Below, one piece after another: positions 9,085-19,013 of a DNA stretch of 64,000 nucleotides. The stretch's first letter is position 1. The number at the start of each line of letters is the position of its first letter. Source of the DNA: Leisingera daeponensis DSM 23529 (lineage in GTDB: Bacteria > Pseudomonadota > Alphaproteobacteria > Rhodobacterales > Rhodobacteraceae); the NCBI RefSeq assembly GCF_000473145.1, contig NZ_KI421500.1:1612225-1676224 (forward strand), given 5' to 3'. The notes beneath the pieces were generated by a model that did no database searches, was not told the origin of the DNA, and saw nothing but the letters and a program-made list of their open reading frames with translations. Made by a program: the position numbers and the translations under genes.

Positions 9085-9888
9085 TCAGTCGCCTTCAAAC
9101 AGCGGCTTTTCCTTCTTCACGAAGGCATGATAGGCGCGCTCGAAATCCGCTGTCTGCATGCAGATCGCCTGCGCCTGCGCCTCCGCCTCGATCGCCTGCT
9201 CGATCGACATGGACCATTCCTGCGCCAGCATGGTCTTGGTCATCATGTGCCCGAAATTGGGGCCGGAAGCGATCCGCTCCGCCCAGCTCTGCGCCTCGCC
9301 TTCCAGCGCGTCCGACGCAACCAGCTTGTTGTGAAAGCCCCAGGCGTATCCCTCCTCGGCGCTCATCGACCGCCCGGTATACAGCAGCTCCGCCGCCCGG
9401 CCCTGGCCGATGATCCGCGGCAGGATTGCGCAGGCGCCCATATCACAGCCCGCCAGACCCACACGGGTGAACAGGAACGCGGTCTTCGCCTCCGGTGTCG
9501 CGATCCGGATGTCCGAGGCCATGGCGATGATCGCGCCCGCACCCACACAGATGCCGTCAATCGCCGCAATCACCGGCTTGCCGCAATTCACCATCGCCTT
9601 GACCAGATCGCCGGTCATCCGGGTGAACGCCAAAAGCTCTTTCATGCTCATCTTGGTCAGCGGCCCGATGATATCATGCACATCGCCGCCAGAGCAGAAG
9701 TTGCCGCCGTTGGAGGCAAAGACCACCGCCTTGACGGTATCGTCGTAATGCAGTTCCCGGAACCAGTCGCGCAGCTCGGCATAGCTGTCGAAGGTCAGCG
9801 GGTTCTTGCGCTCCGGCCGGTCCAGCGAGACGGTGGCCACCCCGTCTTCGATCCGGCACAGGAAGTGTTTCGGGTCCGTGTTCAGCAT
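9085..9888 (-). CDS. enoyl-CoA hydratase/isomerase family protein
   Basis: A 267-residue crotonase-fold protein. The oxyanion-hole regions read [17 protein letters not shown] and [21 protein letters not shown]. Crotonases hydrate or hydrolyse CoA-bound ring intermediates. In this operon the enzyme would act after ring dearomatisation of 2-aminobenzoyl-CoA in a beta-oxidation-like scheme. The ATG at 9888 shares one base with the TGA of the MarR gene (TGATG), indicating translational coupling; the preceding GTG is also in frame but less likely. The exact reaction within the family is not readable. Confidence 0.87.
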   Translation of the reverse strand: MLNTDPKHFLCRIEDGVATVSLDRPERKNPLTFDSYAELRDWFRELHYDDTVKAVVFASNGGNFCSGGDVHDIIGPLTKMSMKELLAFTRMTGDLVKAMVNCGKPVIAAIDGICVGAGAIIAMASDIRIATPEAKTAFLFTRVGLAGCDMGACAILPRIIGQGRAAELLYTGRSMSAEEGYAWGFHNKLVASDALEGEAQSWAERIASGPNFGHMMTKTMLAQEWSMSIEQAIEAEAQAQAICMQTADFERAYHAFVKKEKPLFEGD

Positions 9889-10340
9889 CACGCCTTGCCT
9901 CCGTTTTCCAGACGCCGCGCAACCGCGTCCAGGCTTTCTGTTATTCTCTGCGCCTCATCCGCGGTCAGCCCGTCAAAGGCCGCATTGATCCAGCCCTCAT
10001 GCGCGTCCGCCTGCCGGGCAAACTCCGCCTTGCCCGCCGGGGTCAGCCGCACCAGGTTGGCGCGCCGGTCGCCCTCGACCTTCTCGCGCAGCACATGGCC
10101 GTCCTCGACCAGCCGCTCGACGATGCCGGTCACATTGCCGTTGGAGACTTTCAGGACCCCCGACAGCTCGCTCATCTTCAGGCCTTTATCGTGCTGCATC
10201 AGCGCCGCCATCACGTCGAACCGCGGCAGCGTGGTGGAGAAATCGCGCCGCAGGTTTTCCCGCACTTCGCTCTCCACCGCCTTGGTGGCCTTCAGCACCT
10301 TCAGCCACAGCCGCAGCCGGTCTTTCGAAGTTGTGCTCAA
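9888..10340 (-). CDS. MarR-family regulator of the aminobenzoate operon
   Basis: About 150 residues with a winged helix-turn-helix: [22 protein letters not shown] leads into the recognition helix [17 protein letters not shown] and a wing with [14 protein letters not shown] place the start at a TTG (10338-10340) that overlaps the TGA of the upstream SDR gene (TTGA) and follows GGAGGGGAGA. There is no upstream ATG with a ribosome binding site. MarR regulators of aromatic catabolism typically repress their operon and are released by the CoA-thioester or acid. The gene is embedded in the operon it probably controls; the palindrome in front of the operon (13443-13470) is the natural candidate operator. 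Confidence 0.85.
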   Translation of the reverse strand: MSTTSKDRLRLWLKVLKATKAVESEVRENLRRDFSTTLPRFDVMAALMQHDKGLKMSELSGVLKVSNGNVTGIVERLVEDGHVLREKVEGDRRANLVRLTPAGKAEFARQADAHEGWINAAFDGLTADEAQRITESLDAVARRLENGGKA

Positions 10341-11092
10341 ATCTCCCCTCCCGAAATCGGCAGCGCGCTGCCGTTGACCGAGCCTGCGCCTGCGCTGGCC
10401 AGCCACAGCGCCGCCTCTGCCACTTCCTGCGGCTGGATGAACCGGTCCTGCGGGTTGCCCCGGCGCAAAGACTTCGCCGCCTGCTCCGCCGTCATGCCGG
10501 TCTTGGCCACGATGTTGTCCAGCGATCTTTGCAGCAGCGGCGTTTCAATGAAACCCGGGCAGATCGCATTCACCGTCACCCCGGTTTTCGCCAGCTCCAC
10601 CGCCAGCGCCCGGGTCAGGCCGACAACCCCGTGCTTCGCCGCGCAATAGCCGGAGACATAAGGATAACCCTTCAGCCCGGCGGTGGAGGCCACGGCGATC
10701 AGCCGCCCCCAGCCCTGCGCCTTCATCCCCGGCAGACAGGCCTGCCAAAGGTTGAAAACACCGGTCAGATTGACCGACAGCGCCGCCTCGAAATCCGCCG
10801 TGCTCATCCGCTCAAAGGGTATGGAGGGCGCAGCACCGGCATTGGCCAGCGCAATGCTGACCTGCCCGTTGGCCTCCACCGCCTTGGCCAAGGCCGCATC
10901 CACCTCTGCCCTGTCGGTCACATCGCACATTGCGGGAAAGGCGCCCGTTCGGTCCGCCACCTCCTGCAACGGCTCCATGCGGCGGCCCAGGATGGTGACC
11001 TTGGCACCGCCCGCGGCAAACCGCGCGGCAAGCTCGGCGCCGACGCCGGAGCCGCCGCCGGAAATTACCGCATGTCTGCCGTCCACGCTCAT
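10337..11092 (-). CDS. short-chain dehydrogenase/reductase
   Basis: A 251-residue classical SDR with the cofactor motif SGGGSGVG near the N-terminus, the NAG motif LANAGAA, the catalytic Ser in AVASTAG and YCAAK with the Tyr/Lys pair. It probably oxidises a 3-hydroxyacyl-CoA intermediate of the aminobenzoyl-CoA pathway. The ATG at 11092 overlaps the stop of the monooxygenase gene by 4 bases (ATGA), so it is translationally coupled. The neighbouring genes support a beta-hydroxyacyl-CoA dehydrogenase role over general SDR functions, but the substrate is not proven. Confidence 0.87.
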   Translation of the reverse strand: MSVDGRHAVISGGGSGVGAELAARFAAGGAKVTILGRRMEPLQEVADRTGAFPAMCDVTDRAEVDAALAKAVEANGQVSIALANAGAAPSIPFERMSTADFEAALSVNLTGVFNLWQACLPGMKAQGWGRLIAVASTAGLKGYPYVSGYCAAKHGVVGLTRALAVELAKTGVTVNAICPGFIETPLLQRSLDNIVAKTGMTAEQAAKSLRRGNPQDRFIQPQEVAEAALWLASAGAGSVNGSALPISGGEI

Positions 11093-13383
11093 GCCCGGAT
11101 CACCTCTGCCTCGCGGTCCGCCAGCCGCCACAGCTGATCGCGGCCCGCGTGATAGGGCAGCGGCCAGTCGCCATGCCGGTCGCCGATCCGCGCCGCCTCA
11201 TGCAGGCTCCAATAGGGATCGGCCAGATGCGGACGGCCCACGCAGACCAGATCCGCCCGCCCCGCCATCAGGATCGAGTTGGCATGATCGGCCTCATAGA
11301 TGTTGCCCACCGCCATGGTGGCAATCCCGGCCTCGTTGCGGATGCGGTCGGAAAACGGCGTCTGGAACATCCGCCCGTACACCGGCTTCGCATCGGTCGA
11401 AGTCTGCCCGGCAGAGACGTCGATGATATCCGCCCCCGCCGCGGTGAAGGCCTTGGCGATCTCCACCGCCTCCTCCGGCGTCACGCCTTCGTCGCCGACC
11501 CAGTCGTTGGCGGAGATCCTGACCGACATCGGCTTGTCTTCCGGCCAGACCGCACGCATCGCCTGGAAGACCTCCAGCGGGTAGCGCAGGCGGTTTTCGA
11601 GGCTACCGCCGTACTCATCCTCCCGGATGTTCGATTTTGGCGAGATAAAGGACGAAATCAGATAGCCATGCGCTGCATGAAGTTCGATCATGTCAAACCC
11701 GGCACGCTCCGCCATCTGCGCGGCGGTCACGAATTCCGCCTTGATGGCGTCCATCTCCGCGCGTGAGATTTCCCGCGGTGCCGGGTTGTTGTCCGACCAC
11801 GGGATCGCCGAGGCCGACACCGTTTCCCAGTTCCCGTCAGGCAAGGGCGCATCCATCTCTTCCCAGCCCAGCTGGGTTGAACCCTTGCGGCCCGAGTGGC
11901 CGATCTGGCAGCAGATCTTCGCGCTGGTTTCACCGTGGACGAAATCCGTCAGCCGCTTCCACGCCGCCTCATGCTCCGGCGCATAGAGCCCCGGACAGCC
12001 CGGCGTGATCCGCCCCTCCGCCGAGACACAGGTCATTTCGGTGTAAACCAGCCCCGCCCCGCCCTTGGCGCGCTCGCCGTAATGGATCAGGTGCCAGTCC
12101 GTCGGGCTGCCATCCACCGCCTTGTACTGCGCCATGGGAGAGACCACGATCCGGTTCTTCAGCTCCATACCGCGCAAGGCATAGGGCGCGAACATCGGCG
12201 GCCGCACCGGCGCATCCGCAGGCGCGCCCGCCTTGTCCTGAAACCACTTCTCGGCGCTTTGCAGCCACTCCGCATCGCGCAGACGCAGGTTTTCGTGGGA
12301 AATCCGCTGCGAGCGGGTCAGCAGCGAGTAATTGAACTGCACCGGATCCATGTCCAGATAGCGCTCGACCTCCTCGAACCACTCCAGCGAATTGCGCGCC
12401 GCCGATTGCAGCCGCAGCACATCCAGCCGCCGCTCTTCCTGATAGCGCTCAAAGGCCCGCTCCAGCGACGGTTCGGTGCTGACCAGCTCCGCCAGCGCAA
12501 TCGCGCTGTCAAAGGCCAGCCGCGACCCCGACCCGATCGAGAAATGCGCCGTGGCCGACGCATCGCCCAGCAGCACCACATTCTCGTGATGCCACTTCTC
12601 GCACAGCACCCGCGGGAAGTTGATCCAAACCGCCGCCCCGCGCAGATGCGCCGCGTTCGACATCAGCGCGTGACCGTCCAGATGATCGGCAAAGATCTCC
12701 TCGCAGGTGCGGATGATCTCCTCCTTGCTCATGCCCTCAAAGCCCCAGGCCTCCCAGGTCTCGGCAGAGCATTCGACGATCACTGTCGCGGTATCGGCGT
12801 CGAACTGATAGGCGTGGATCCACATCCAGCCGTGCTTGGTCTTCTCGAAGATGAAGGTGAAGGCATCGTCGAATTTCTGATGGGTGCCCAGCCAGATGAA
12901 CTTGCAGGGGCGCACGTCGATTTCCGGTTTAAAATGCTCCGCGAACTCATTGCGAACACTGGAATTCAGCCCGTCGCAGCCGACGACCAGATCGTATTCT
13001 TTCTGATACTCGGCAGCGGTCTTGGCAACGGTTTCGAACTGCAGATCGACCCCCAGTTCCCGCGCCCGGTCCTGCAGCAGCAGGAGCATCTTCTTGCGCC
13101 CGATCCCGGCAAAGCCGTGGCCGCCTGACACCGTGCGGGTACCGTCATGGACAACCGCGATGTCATCCCAATAGGCAAAGCTCTCCCGGATTGCCGCCGC
13201 GCTTTTGGGGTCGTTTGCGCTCAGGTTCTCCAGCGCGTCATCCGACAGCACCACGCCCCAGCCAAAGGTGTCATCCGCCTTGTTGCGCTCGATCACCGTG
13301 ACCTCGGCCTCCGGCTGGCGCAGTTTCATCGAGATCGCAAAGTAGAGGCCGGCAGGCCCTCCCCCCAGACAGACGACTTTCAT
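11089..13383 (-). CDS. 2-aminobenzoyl-CoA monooxygenase/reductase (bifunctional flavoprotein)
   Basis: 764 residues with two fused flavoprotein domains. Residues 1 to about 390 form an aromatic-ring monooxygenase with the FAD motif [13 protein letters not shown] and the second FAD motif [14 protein letters not shown]. Residues about 400-764 form an Old Yellow Enzyme-like reductase ([45 protein letters not shown]). This architecture is that of 2-aminobenzoyl-CoA monooxygenase/reductase of aerobic anthranilate degradation (described in Azoarcus evansii) and the related salicylyl-CoA 5-hydroxylase. It hydroxylates and then dearomatises the CoA-bound ring. The start is the ATG at 13383, 9 bases after GGGAG; an ATG two codons earlier is too close to that site. 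It is the first gene of the operon. Confidence 0.9.
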   Translation of the reverse strand: MKVVCLGGGPAGLYFAISMKLRQPEAEVTVIERNKADDTFGWGVVLSDDALENLSANDPKSAAAIRESFAYWDDIAVVHDGTRTVSGGHGFAGIGRKKMLLLLQDRARELGVDLQFETVAKTAAEYQKEYDLVVGCDGLNSSVRNEFAEHFKPEIDVRPCKFIWLGTHQKFDDAFTFIFEKTKHGWMWIHAYQFDADTATVIVECSAETWEAWGFEGMSKEEIIRTCEEIFADHLDGHALMSNAAHLRGAAVWINFPRVLCEKWHHENVVLLGDASATAHFSIGSGSRLAFDSAIALAELVSTEPSLERAFERYQEERRLDVLRLQSAARNSLEWFEEVERYLDMDPVQFNYSLLTRSQRISHENLRLRDAEWLQSAEKWFQDKAGAPADAPVRPPMFAPYALRGMELKNRIVVSPMAQYKAVDGSPTDWHLIHYGERAKGGAGLVYTEMTCVSAEGRITPGCPGLYAPEHEAAWKRLTDFVHGETSAKICCQIGHSGRKGSTQLGWEEMDAPLPDGNWETVSASAIPWSDNNPAPREISRAEMDAIKAEFVTAAQMAERAGFDMIELHAAHGYLISSFISPKSNIREDEYGGSLENRLRYPLEVFQAMRAVWPEDKPMSVRISANDWVGDEGVTPEEAVEIAKAFTAAGADIIDVSAGQTSTDAKPVYGRMFQTPFSDRIRNEAGIATMAVGNIYEADHANSILMAGRADLVCVGRPHLADPYWSLHEAARIGDRHGDWPLPYHAGRDQLWRLADREAEVIRA

Positions 13384-13442
13384 GACCATCCACTCCCGCT
13401 CAGCGCTGTTTATGGCGATCAGGATAAGCGGGTCCGGAAAAA

Positions 13443-13470
13443 CTTCAAGCCTAAAGTTTTAAGCTTGAAG
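13443..13470. promoter_or_regulatory. 28-bp palindrome, probable MarR operator of the aminobenzoate operon
   Basis: The arms CTTCAAGC (13443-13450) and GCTTGAAG (13463-13470) are perfect inverted repeats. The symmetry continues inward through TAAA/TTTA, giving a 28-bp palindrome with two mismatched positions. It lies 60 bases before the start codon of the first operon gene. Size and symmetry suit a MarR dimer, and a MarR gene is in the operon. A closely related element occurs at 43664-43685. Confidence 0.7.
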
Positions 13471-13589
13471 CAAATCGCCGCAAGAAGCCCCTGCGCCCCG
13501 GATGCCAGGCCGCTCCAAGAAAGCTAAGCGCAATGGCACTTTGCCCGGGCGGTGCGGCCAGACCGGCCCGCCGCACAGCCCGGCGCGGA

Positions 13590-15830
13590 TCACAGCCCCC
13601 GCAGGTACTCCATCACCGCCGGGCGCACCGCCTGGTCGCCGCGGTGGCGGGCGTCAGCGATGATCTTGCGCAGCTCGCCCAGATCCACCCGCAGCAGCAG
13701 CGATTTCACCGGCCCGATCGAGGCCGGCCGCATCGACAGCGTGCGGATGCCCATCGCGGCCAGGCACACCGCCTCAACCGGGCGCCCCGCATCCTCTCCG
13801 CAGAAGCTGAGGGGCGTGCCGGAGATCGCGCAGCGTTCGACAATCCGTTCGATAAAGCTCAGGAAGCTGACGTTCAGCGTGTCATAGCGGCGGCGCACCC
13901 GCTCGTTCTCCCGGTCCGCCGCAAAGAAGAACTGTTTCAGGTCGTTGCCGCCGATCGAGATAAACGCCACCTCGTCAAAGAACTTCTGCGGTGCATAGGC
14001 CAGCGACGGCGTCTCCAGCATCGCGCCCACCTTCAGATCGGAAGGCAGAACATGGCCCAGAATACGCTCGCGCTCGATGGTCTTTTCGACCTCGGCCTTG
14101 GCGGCGCGGTATTCTTCGAACTGCGCGACAAAAGGGAACATGACCAGCAGCGGCCGCCCTTCGGCGGCGCGCAGCAGCGCCTGCAGCTGCATCCGCATCA
14201 CCCCGGGCTTGTCCAGCCCCACCCGGATCGCCCGCCAGCCCAGCGCCGGATTCGGCTCATCCGTGGGCTTCATATAGGGCAGCACCTTGTCCGACCCGAT
14301 ATCCAGCGTGCGGAACACCACCGGCTTGCCGTGGGCCGCATCCAGCACCCGCTTGTACAAGGCCTTCAGCTCCGACCGCTTGGGCATCTGGTTGCGCACC
14401 AGGAACTGCAGCTCGGTGCGGAACAGCCCCACCCCCTCGGCGCCGGAGCCGTCCAGCGACGGCAGATCCGCCATCAGGCCCGCATTCATCATCATGCTGA
14501 TGCGCTGCCCGTCGGTGGTCACCGCGGGCTTGTTGCGGATCGAGGCATAACGCTCCTGCGCCTGGGTATGCATCGCGATCTTGTCGCGGAAGGCGCCGAC
14601 GACGGTCTCTTCGGGACGCAGATGCACCACGCCCTGATCGCCATCCACCATGATATGGTCGCCATTCAGCGCCTCGGTGGTGATGCGCTTGGCATTCACC
14701 ACCAGCGGAATTGCCAGCGCCCGCGCGACAATGGCCGCGTGAGAGCCGACGGAGCCCTCCTCCAGCACGATCCCACGCAGTCCGCGGCCGTATTCCAGCA
14801 GGTCGCCCGGGCCGATGTTGCGGGCAATCAGAATCGGGTTCTCCGGCAGCTCCGCGCCCGTATCGGCGCCCTGGCCGGTCAGGATCCGCAGCAGCCGGTT
14901 CGACAGGTCGTCCAGATCGCTGAGCCGTTCGCGCAAATAGGCGTCCTGCACCTGGCTCATCCGGGCGCGGGCCTGGGACTGCTCCTTCTCCACCGCCGCC
15001 TCGGCGCTTAGGCCGCGGGCGATGTCCTCTTCCATCCGCCGCATCCAGCCCTTGGAATTGGCGAACATCCTATAGGCTTCCAGAACCTGCAGCTGCTCCT
15101 TGTCGCCGTTGCGCGACACCTCCAGCATCTTGTCGACACCGACCCGCAGCTCCTCCACCGCATCATGCAGCCGTTCCAGCTCGCGCTGCGGATCATCGGC
15201 AATCGGATTGGTGACAATCACCCGCGGCTCGTGCAGCCAGACATTGCCTTCCGCCGCGCCCTCCTGGGCGGAGGTGCCGTGGATCAGCACCGCCTGCTGG
15301 TGCAGCGGCGACAGCGCCGCGCCCTCGCCGACAAAGGCGCCCAGCTCGGTCATCTCGGCGATCACCATCGCCACCACTTCCAGCGCGTAAACCGCATCCG
15401 AGGAAAATTCGCGCGCTTCCTTGGACTGCACCACCAGCACGCCCAGCATCTCGCCCAGCCGCTGAACCGGCACGCCCAGGAAGGAAGAATACCGCTCCTC
15501 CCCGGTTTCCGGCATATAACGGAAGCCTTTGGCATTTGGCGCGTCTGGCGTGTTCACCACCTTGCCGAACCGCGCCACCCGGCCCACCAGGCCCTCGCCG
15601 ATGCGCATCCGGGTCTGGTGCACCGATTCGATGTTCAAACCCTGAGTCGCGCACAGCTCCAGCGTCTCATCATCGCGGAACAGATAGACCGAGCACACCT
15701 CGGTCCCCATGCTGTCGGCGATCAGATGGGTGATCTTGTCGAGCCGCGCCTGACCGGCATCATCACTCGCCATCGCCTCGCGCAAGCGGCCCAGAAGCTT
15801 CCTGCTTTCGGATTCCGTACTATCGGCCAT
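13590..15830 (-). CDS. ptsP: phosphoenolpyruvate-protein phosphotransferase PtsP (EI-Ntr)
   Basis: 746 residues: an N-terminal GAF domain (about 20-160), a PEP-utiliser N-terminal and swivelling domain with the phospho-accepting His in VGSHAAIVARAL, then a TIM-barrel PEP-binding domain with GLFRTELQFL, TLDIGSDKVLPY and the Cys in LSFCGEDAGRP. EI-Ntr takes phosphate from PEP and passes it to NPr (PtsO) in the nitrogen PTS, a regulatory cascade that senses glutamine or the N/C balance through its GAF domain. The start is the ATG at 15830 behind GAGGGTGAG. The 44 residues possible upstream look like non-coding translation. PtsO and PtsN are not in this window. Confidence 0.93.
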   Translation of the reverse strand: MADSTESESRKLLGRLREAMASDDAGQARLDKITHLIADSMGTEVCSVYLFRDDETLELCATQGLNIESVHQTRMRIGEGLVGRVARFGKVVNTPDAPNAKGFRYMPETGEERYSSFLGVPVQRLGEMLGVLVVQSKEAREFSSDAVYALEVVAMVIAEMTELGAFVGEGAALSPLHQQAVLIHGTSAQEGAAEGNVWLHEPRVIVTNPIADDPQRELERLHDAVEELRVGVDKMLEVSRNGDKEQLQVLEAYRMFANSKGWMRRMEEDIARGLSAEAAVEKEQSQARARMSQVQDAYLRERLSDLDDLSNRLLRILTGQGADTGAELPENPILIARNIGPGDLLEYGRGLRGIVLEEGSVGSHAAIVARALAIPLVVNAKRITTEALNGDHIMVDGDQGVVHLRPEETVVGAFRDKIAMHTQAQERYASIRNKPAVTTDGQRISMMMNAGLMADLPSLDGSGAEGVGLFRTELQFLVRNQMPKRSELKALYKRVLDAAHGKPVVFRTLDIGSDKVLPYMKPTDEPNPALGWRAIRVGLDKPGVMRMQLQALLRAAEGRPLLVMFPFVAQFEEYRAAKAEVEKTIERERILGHVLPSDLKVGAMLETPSLAYAPQKFFDEVAFISIGGNDLKQFFFAADRENERVRRRYDTLNVSFLSFIERIVERCAISGTPLSFCGEDAGRPVEAVCLAAMGIRTLSMRPASIGPVKSLLLRVDLGELRKIIADARHRGDQAVRPAVMEYLRGL

Positions 15831-16040
15831 TCTCACCCTCTCCCGAGGTCGTTTCCCCGCACGCTGCCGCCCGACTGCTGTTCCGGAACGGATACCGCCC
15901 AGAGTAGTACGCCAGCGCTCTCTCCTCCACCTACTTGTCCCACCCCGCACTGAAAAGTCCAAGTGTTTTTACTGCATTGCCCGCAATCAGAGCAGCGCCT
16001 GCCAGGGTAGCGCAGAATACAGCGCAACGCGGTCCAGACA

Positions 16041-16066
16041 CAACAAAGGCGCCGGAAGGGCGCCCT
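16041..16066 (-). terminator. probable terminator of lysC
   Basis: GGCGCC is repeated at 16048-16053 and 16059-16064 and can pair as a 6-bp stem with a 5-nt loop, followed on the minus strand by TTTGTTG. It lies 35 bases past the lysC stop codon. The T-run is weak. Confidence 0.55.
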
Positions 16067-16100
16067 TGCAGTGAGTCGGTTCTCAGGTCCGGATCAGCGC

Positions 16101-17339
16101 TTAGCCGGCTTTCTCCAGCTCAAATGCGTCATGCAGCGCCTGCACGGCCAGCTCCATGTACTTACGGTCGATCAGCACCGAAATCTTGATTTCCGAGGTG
16201 GTGATCACCTTGATGTTGATGCCCTCGTCCGACAGCACCTTGAACATCTTCGCCGCCACGCCGGACTGCGAACGCATACCGATGCCGACCACCGAAACCT
16301 TGGCCACATTCCGGTCGGCCAGCAGCTCCGCATAGTTCAGCTCACCCTTTTCCTTGATCGCCAGCAGCGCCTTCTCGGCGCGGGCAACCTGGTCGGTCGG
16401 GCAGGAGAAGGTCATGTCGGTGCGGCCCTCTTCGGAGATATCCTGCACGATCATGTCCACATTCACGCCCGCGTCGCTCAGCGTGGTAAAGATGGTGGCC
16501 GCGATGCCGGGGCGGTCGGCCACCGACTGCACGGTCAGCTTGGCTTCGTCACGGGAATAGGCCACACCGGCCACAACATTGGATTCCATGATTTCCTCCT
16601 CGTCGCAGACCAGGGTTCCGGCCTCGTCGGACTGTTCCTCAAAGCTCGACAGAACGCGCAGCTTCACCTTATAGCGCATTGCCAGTTCGACCGAGCGGGT
16701 TTGCAGCACCTTGGCCCCCAGCGAGGCCAGCTCCAGCATCTCTTCAAAGGCGATTTTGTCCAGTTTGCGCGCCTTGTCGCAAATCCGCGGGTCGGTGGTA
16801 TAGACACCGTCCACGTCGGTGTAGATATCGCAGCGCTCCGCCTCGAAAGCGGCGGCAAACGCCACTGCCGTGGTGTCGGAACCGCCCCGGCCCAGGGTGG
16901 TGATCCGCCCCTCGGGGCTGATGCCTTGGAACCCGGCCACAACCGCCACTTTCATGCCCTCGGCAAACTTGGCGCGGATGTTTTCCGGCGGGATCTCCTC
17001 GATCCGGGCCTGGCTGTGCGCCGAGTTGGTCTTGAGCGGCACCTGCCAGCCCTGCCAGCTGCGCGCCGGAACATCCATCTCCTGCAGCGTCAGCGCCATC
17101 AGGCCCGCGGTCACGTTCTCGCCAGAGGACACCACGGCGTCATATTCGCGCGCGTCATACAGCGGCGAGGTCTCGTCAACCCAGCCCACCAGCTCGTTGG
17201 TCTTGCCGGACATGGCAGAGACGATGACGATCACGTCATAGCCCTTGGCCACTTCAACGCCGACGCGTTTGGCGGCGCGGCGGATGCGGTCCAGGTTGGC
17301 GACAGAAGTGCCGCCGAATTTCATCACAAGTACGGGCAT
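16101..17339 (-). CDS. lysC: aspartate kinase
   Basis: 412 residues. The N-terminal amino-acid kinase domain begins with MKFGGTSV and contains GRGGSDTTAVAFAAA; two C-terminal ACT domains carry the allosteric site (LTVQSVADRPGIAATIF and VSVVGIGMRSQSGVAAKMF). The enzyme phosphorylates L-aspartate, the committed step to lysine, threonine and methionine. The ATG at 17339 begins exactly at the family N-terminus; 47 in-frame codons upstream are unsupported. Some aspartate kinases make a separate beta subunit from an internal start at the ACT region, and I see no strong internal ribosome binding site here. It is a stand-alone gene between trkH and ptsP. Confidence 0.96.
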   Translation of the reverse strand: MPVLVMKFGGTSVANLDRIRRAAKRVGVEVAKGYDVIVIVSAMSGKTNELVGWVDETSPLYDAREYDAVVSSGENVTAGLMALTLQEMDVPARSWQGWQVPLKTNSAHSQARIEEIPPENIRAKFAEGMKVAVVAGFQGISPEGRITTLGRGGSDTTAVAFAAAFEAERCDIYTDVDGVYTTDPRICDKARKLDKIAFEEMLELASLGAKVLQTRSVELAMRYKVKLRVLSSFEEQSDEAGTLVCDEEEIMESNVVAGVAYSRDEAKLTVQSVADRPGIAATIFTTLSDAGVNVDMIVQDISEEGRTDMTFSCPTDQVARAEKALLAIKEKGELNYAELLADRNVAKVSVVGIGMRSQSGVAAKMFKVLSDEGINIKVITTSEIKISVLIDRKYMELAVQALHDAFELEKAG

Positions 17340-17517
17340 ATGGAGCGGGTCTCCCTGCGCTTGCGGGTTTCGGTCCCGTGCCTCATATGCGAGCGGCCCT
17401 GCAAGGGCAAGAGCGCGCAGCCCCATCCGGCAAGGAAGCTGCGGCTGAACCGGGTCCAGCGGCGCGGCAAACCGCCACAACCGCCGCTTTGCGCAATTTC
17501 TGCCAATGCGCAGGCTG

Positions 17518-18966
17518 TCAGCCGCGCCAGAACCGCACCGTCAGAATGGCATAGACCGCCATCAGCTCCAGCCGCCCGATCAGCATTGCCGCGCTCAGGA
17601 TCCACTTCGCCGGATCGTTGAGGGTTGAGAAGTTCCCGGCAGGCCCGATGGTCTCTCCCAGGCCGGGTCCGATGTTGGCCACCGCCGTGGCCGCGCCCGA
17701 CACCGCGGTCACGAAGTCCAGCCCCGTCAGCGCCAGCGCCCAGGCCACCACGCCCAATGTGACCACGAAAAACATGAAGAAGGAGATCACCGAGCTCAGC
17801 ACCTCGGCGTCCACCGGGCGCCCCTCATAGCGGGTGATGAACACCCCGTGCGGCGAGCGGATGCGCTGGATCTGGTTGCGGATCGAGGCAAACAGCAGCT
17901 GATAGCGGAAGATCTTGACCGAACAGGCGGTGGACCCCGCGCAGCCGCCAATCAGCCCGGTGAAAAAGAAGATCATCACCAGGAAGCTGCCCCATTGCAT
18001 GTAATCGGCACTGGCATAGCCGGTGCCGGACATGATCGAGGTGATGTTGAACAGGGCCGAGCGCAGCGCTTCCTCGCCGCCGTGCGGGCGCGAGTAATAC
18101 AGCACCCCCGCAGCAATCGCGACCAGCAGCCCCAGCGTCATCATGAAGCCGCGGATCTGGCTGTCGAGCAGCATCGGGGTGCCATGGCCGTTGATCAGCT
18201 GCACATAGCGCACGAACGGCAGCGCCGCGAGGATCATGAAGACGGACGCGGCATATTCCACCGGCCCGGCAAAGGCGCCGAAGGACGCATCGTAATTGGC
18301 AAAGCCGCCGGTGGCGATGGTGGTCATCGAATGCACCAGCGCATCAAACGGCCCCATGCCCATCACCATGTAGACCAGCATGCAGACCAGCGTCAGCGAC
18401 ACGTATATCAGCGAGATCTGCTTGGCGATCGCCTGCGCGCGCGGCAGGATTTTGCCAAAGGTGTCAAAGCTTTCGGATTTGAAGATCTGCATCCCCCCGA
18501 CCCGCAGCTCGGGCAGGAACACCATCGCAACCACAATGATGCCGATACCGCCAAGCCACTGCAGGATGCCGCGCCACAAAAGCAGCCCGCGCGGCAGATC
18601 ATCAAGTCCCGAAATCACCGTCGAGCCGGTGGTGGTCAGCCCCGACATCGCCTCGAAGAACGCATCGACGAACCGCAGTTCGGTGGCGCCCAGCATCAGC
18701 GGCACCGCCCCGAACAGCGGCAGCGCCAGCCAGACCGTCGTGGTCAGAAGGAAGGTCTGGCGGATGCTCAGCCCCTCCTTCACCCCGTTGGCGCAGCTCA
18801 GCGCCAGCAGGCCGCCCACCAGGATGGTGAACACCGCGCTTTCCAGAAACACATGCCATTCGCCGCGGCCGTCCAGCAGGTCGACCAGCAGCGGGAACAC
18901 CATCATGGCTCCCAAGATGACGACCAGCAGGCCGATGACATACCCAACCGGGCGGAGATCCAACAT
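17518..18966 (-). CDS. trkH: TrkH-family potassium uptake protein
   Basis: A 482-residue membrane protein with about ten hydrophobic segments and four pore repeats with selectivity-filter-like Gly positions (SGLTTTGSTV, TTIATGGFANY, IMSGTGYASADY, AVANIGPGLG). TrkH forms the K+-translocating subunit, usually gated by a cytoplasmic TrkA ring that binds nucleotides. The ATG at 18966 begins MLDLRPVGYVIG, the usual start. No trkA is adjacent; it must be supplied from elsewhere. A KtrB-type Na+-dependent function is an alternative, but length and the extra N-terminal helices fit TrkH. Confidence 0.92.
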   Translation of the reverse strand: MLDLRPVGYVIGLLVVILGAMMVFPLLVDLLDGRGEWHVFLESAVFTILVGGLLALSCANGVKEGLSIRQTFLLTTTVWLALPLFGAVPLMLGATELRFVDAFFEAMSGLTTTGSTVISGLDDLPRGLLLWRGILQWLGGIGIIVVAMVFLPELRVGGMQIFKSESFDTFGKILPRAQAIAKQISLIYVSLTLVCMLVYMVMGMGPFDALVHSMTTIATGGFANYDASFGAFAGPVEYAASVFMILAALPFVRYVQLINGHGTPMLLDSQIRGFMMTLGLLVAIAAGVLYYSRPHGGEEALRSALFNITSIMSGTGYASADYMQWGSFLVMIFFFTGLIGGCAGSTACSVKIFRYQLLFASIRNQIQRIRSPHGVFITRYEGRPVDAEVLSSVISFFMFFVVTLGVVAWALALTGLDFVTAVSGAATAVANIGPGLGETIGPAGNFSTLNDPAKWILSAAMLIGRLELMAVYAILTVRFWRG

Positions 18967-19013
18967 GCGGCGCAGCGTTGGCCCCCCGCGCGGTAAGTGT
19001 CAAGTGTGCGGCG

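Noticed and set aside
13390..13589. Small gene between the aminobenzoate operon and ptsP
   Set aside because: Open frames there have no ribosome binding site, and the region is accounted for by the palindrome and promoter.
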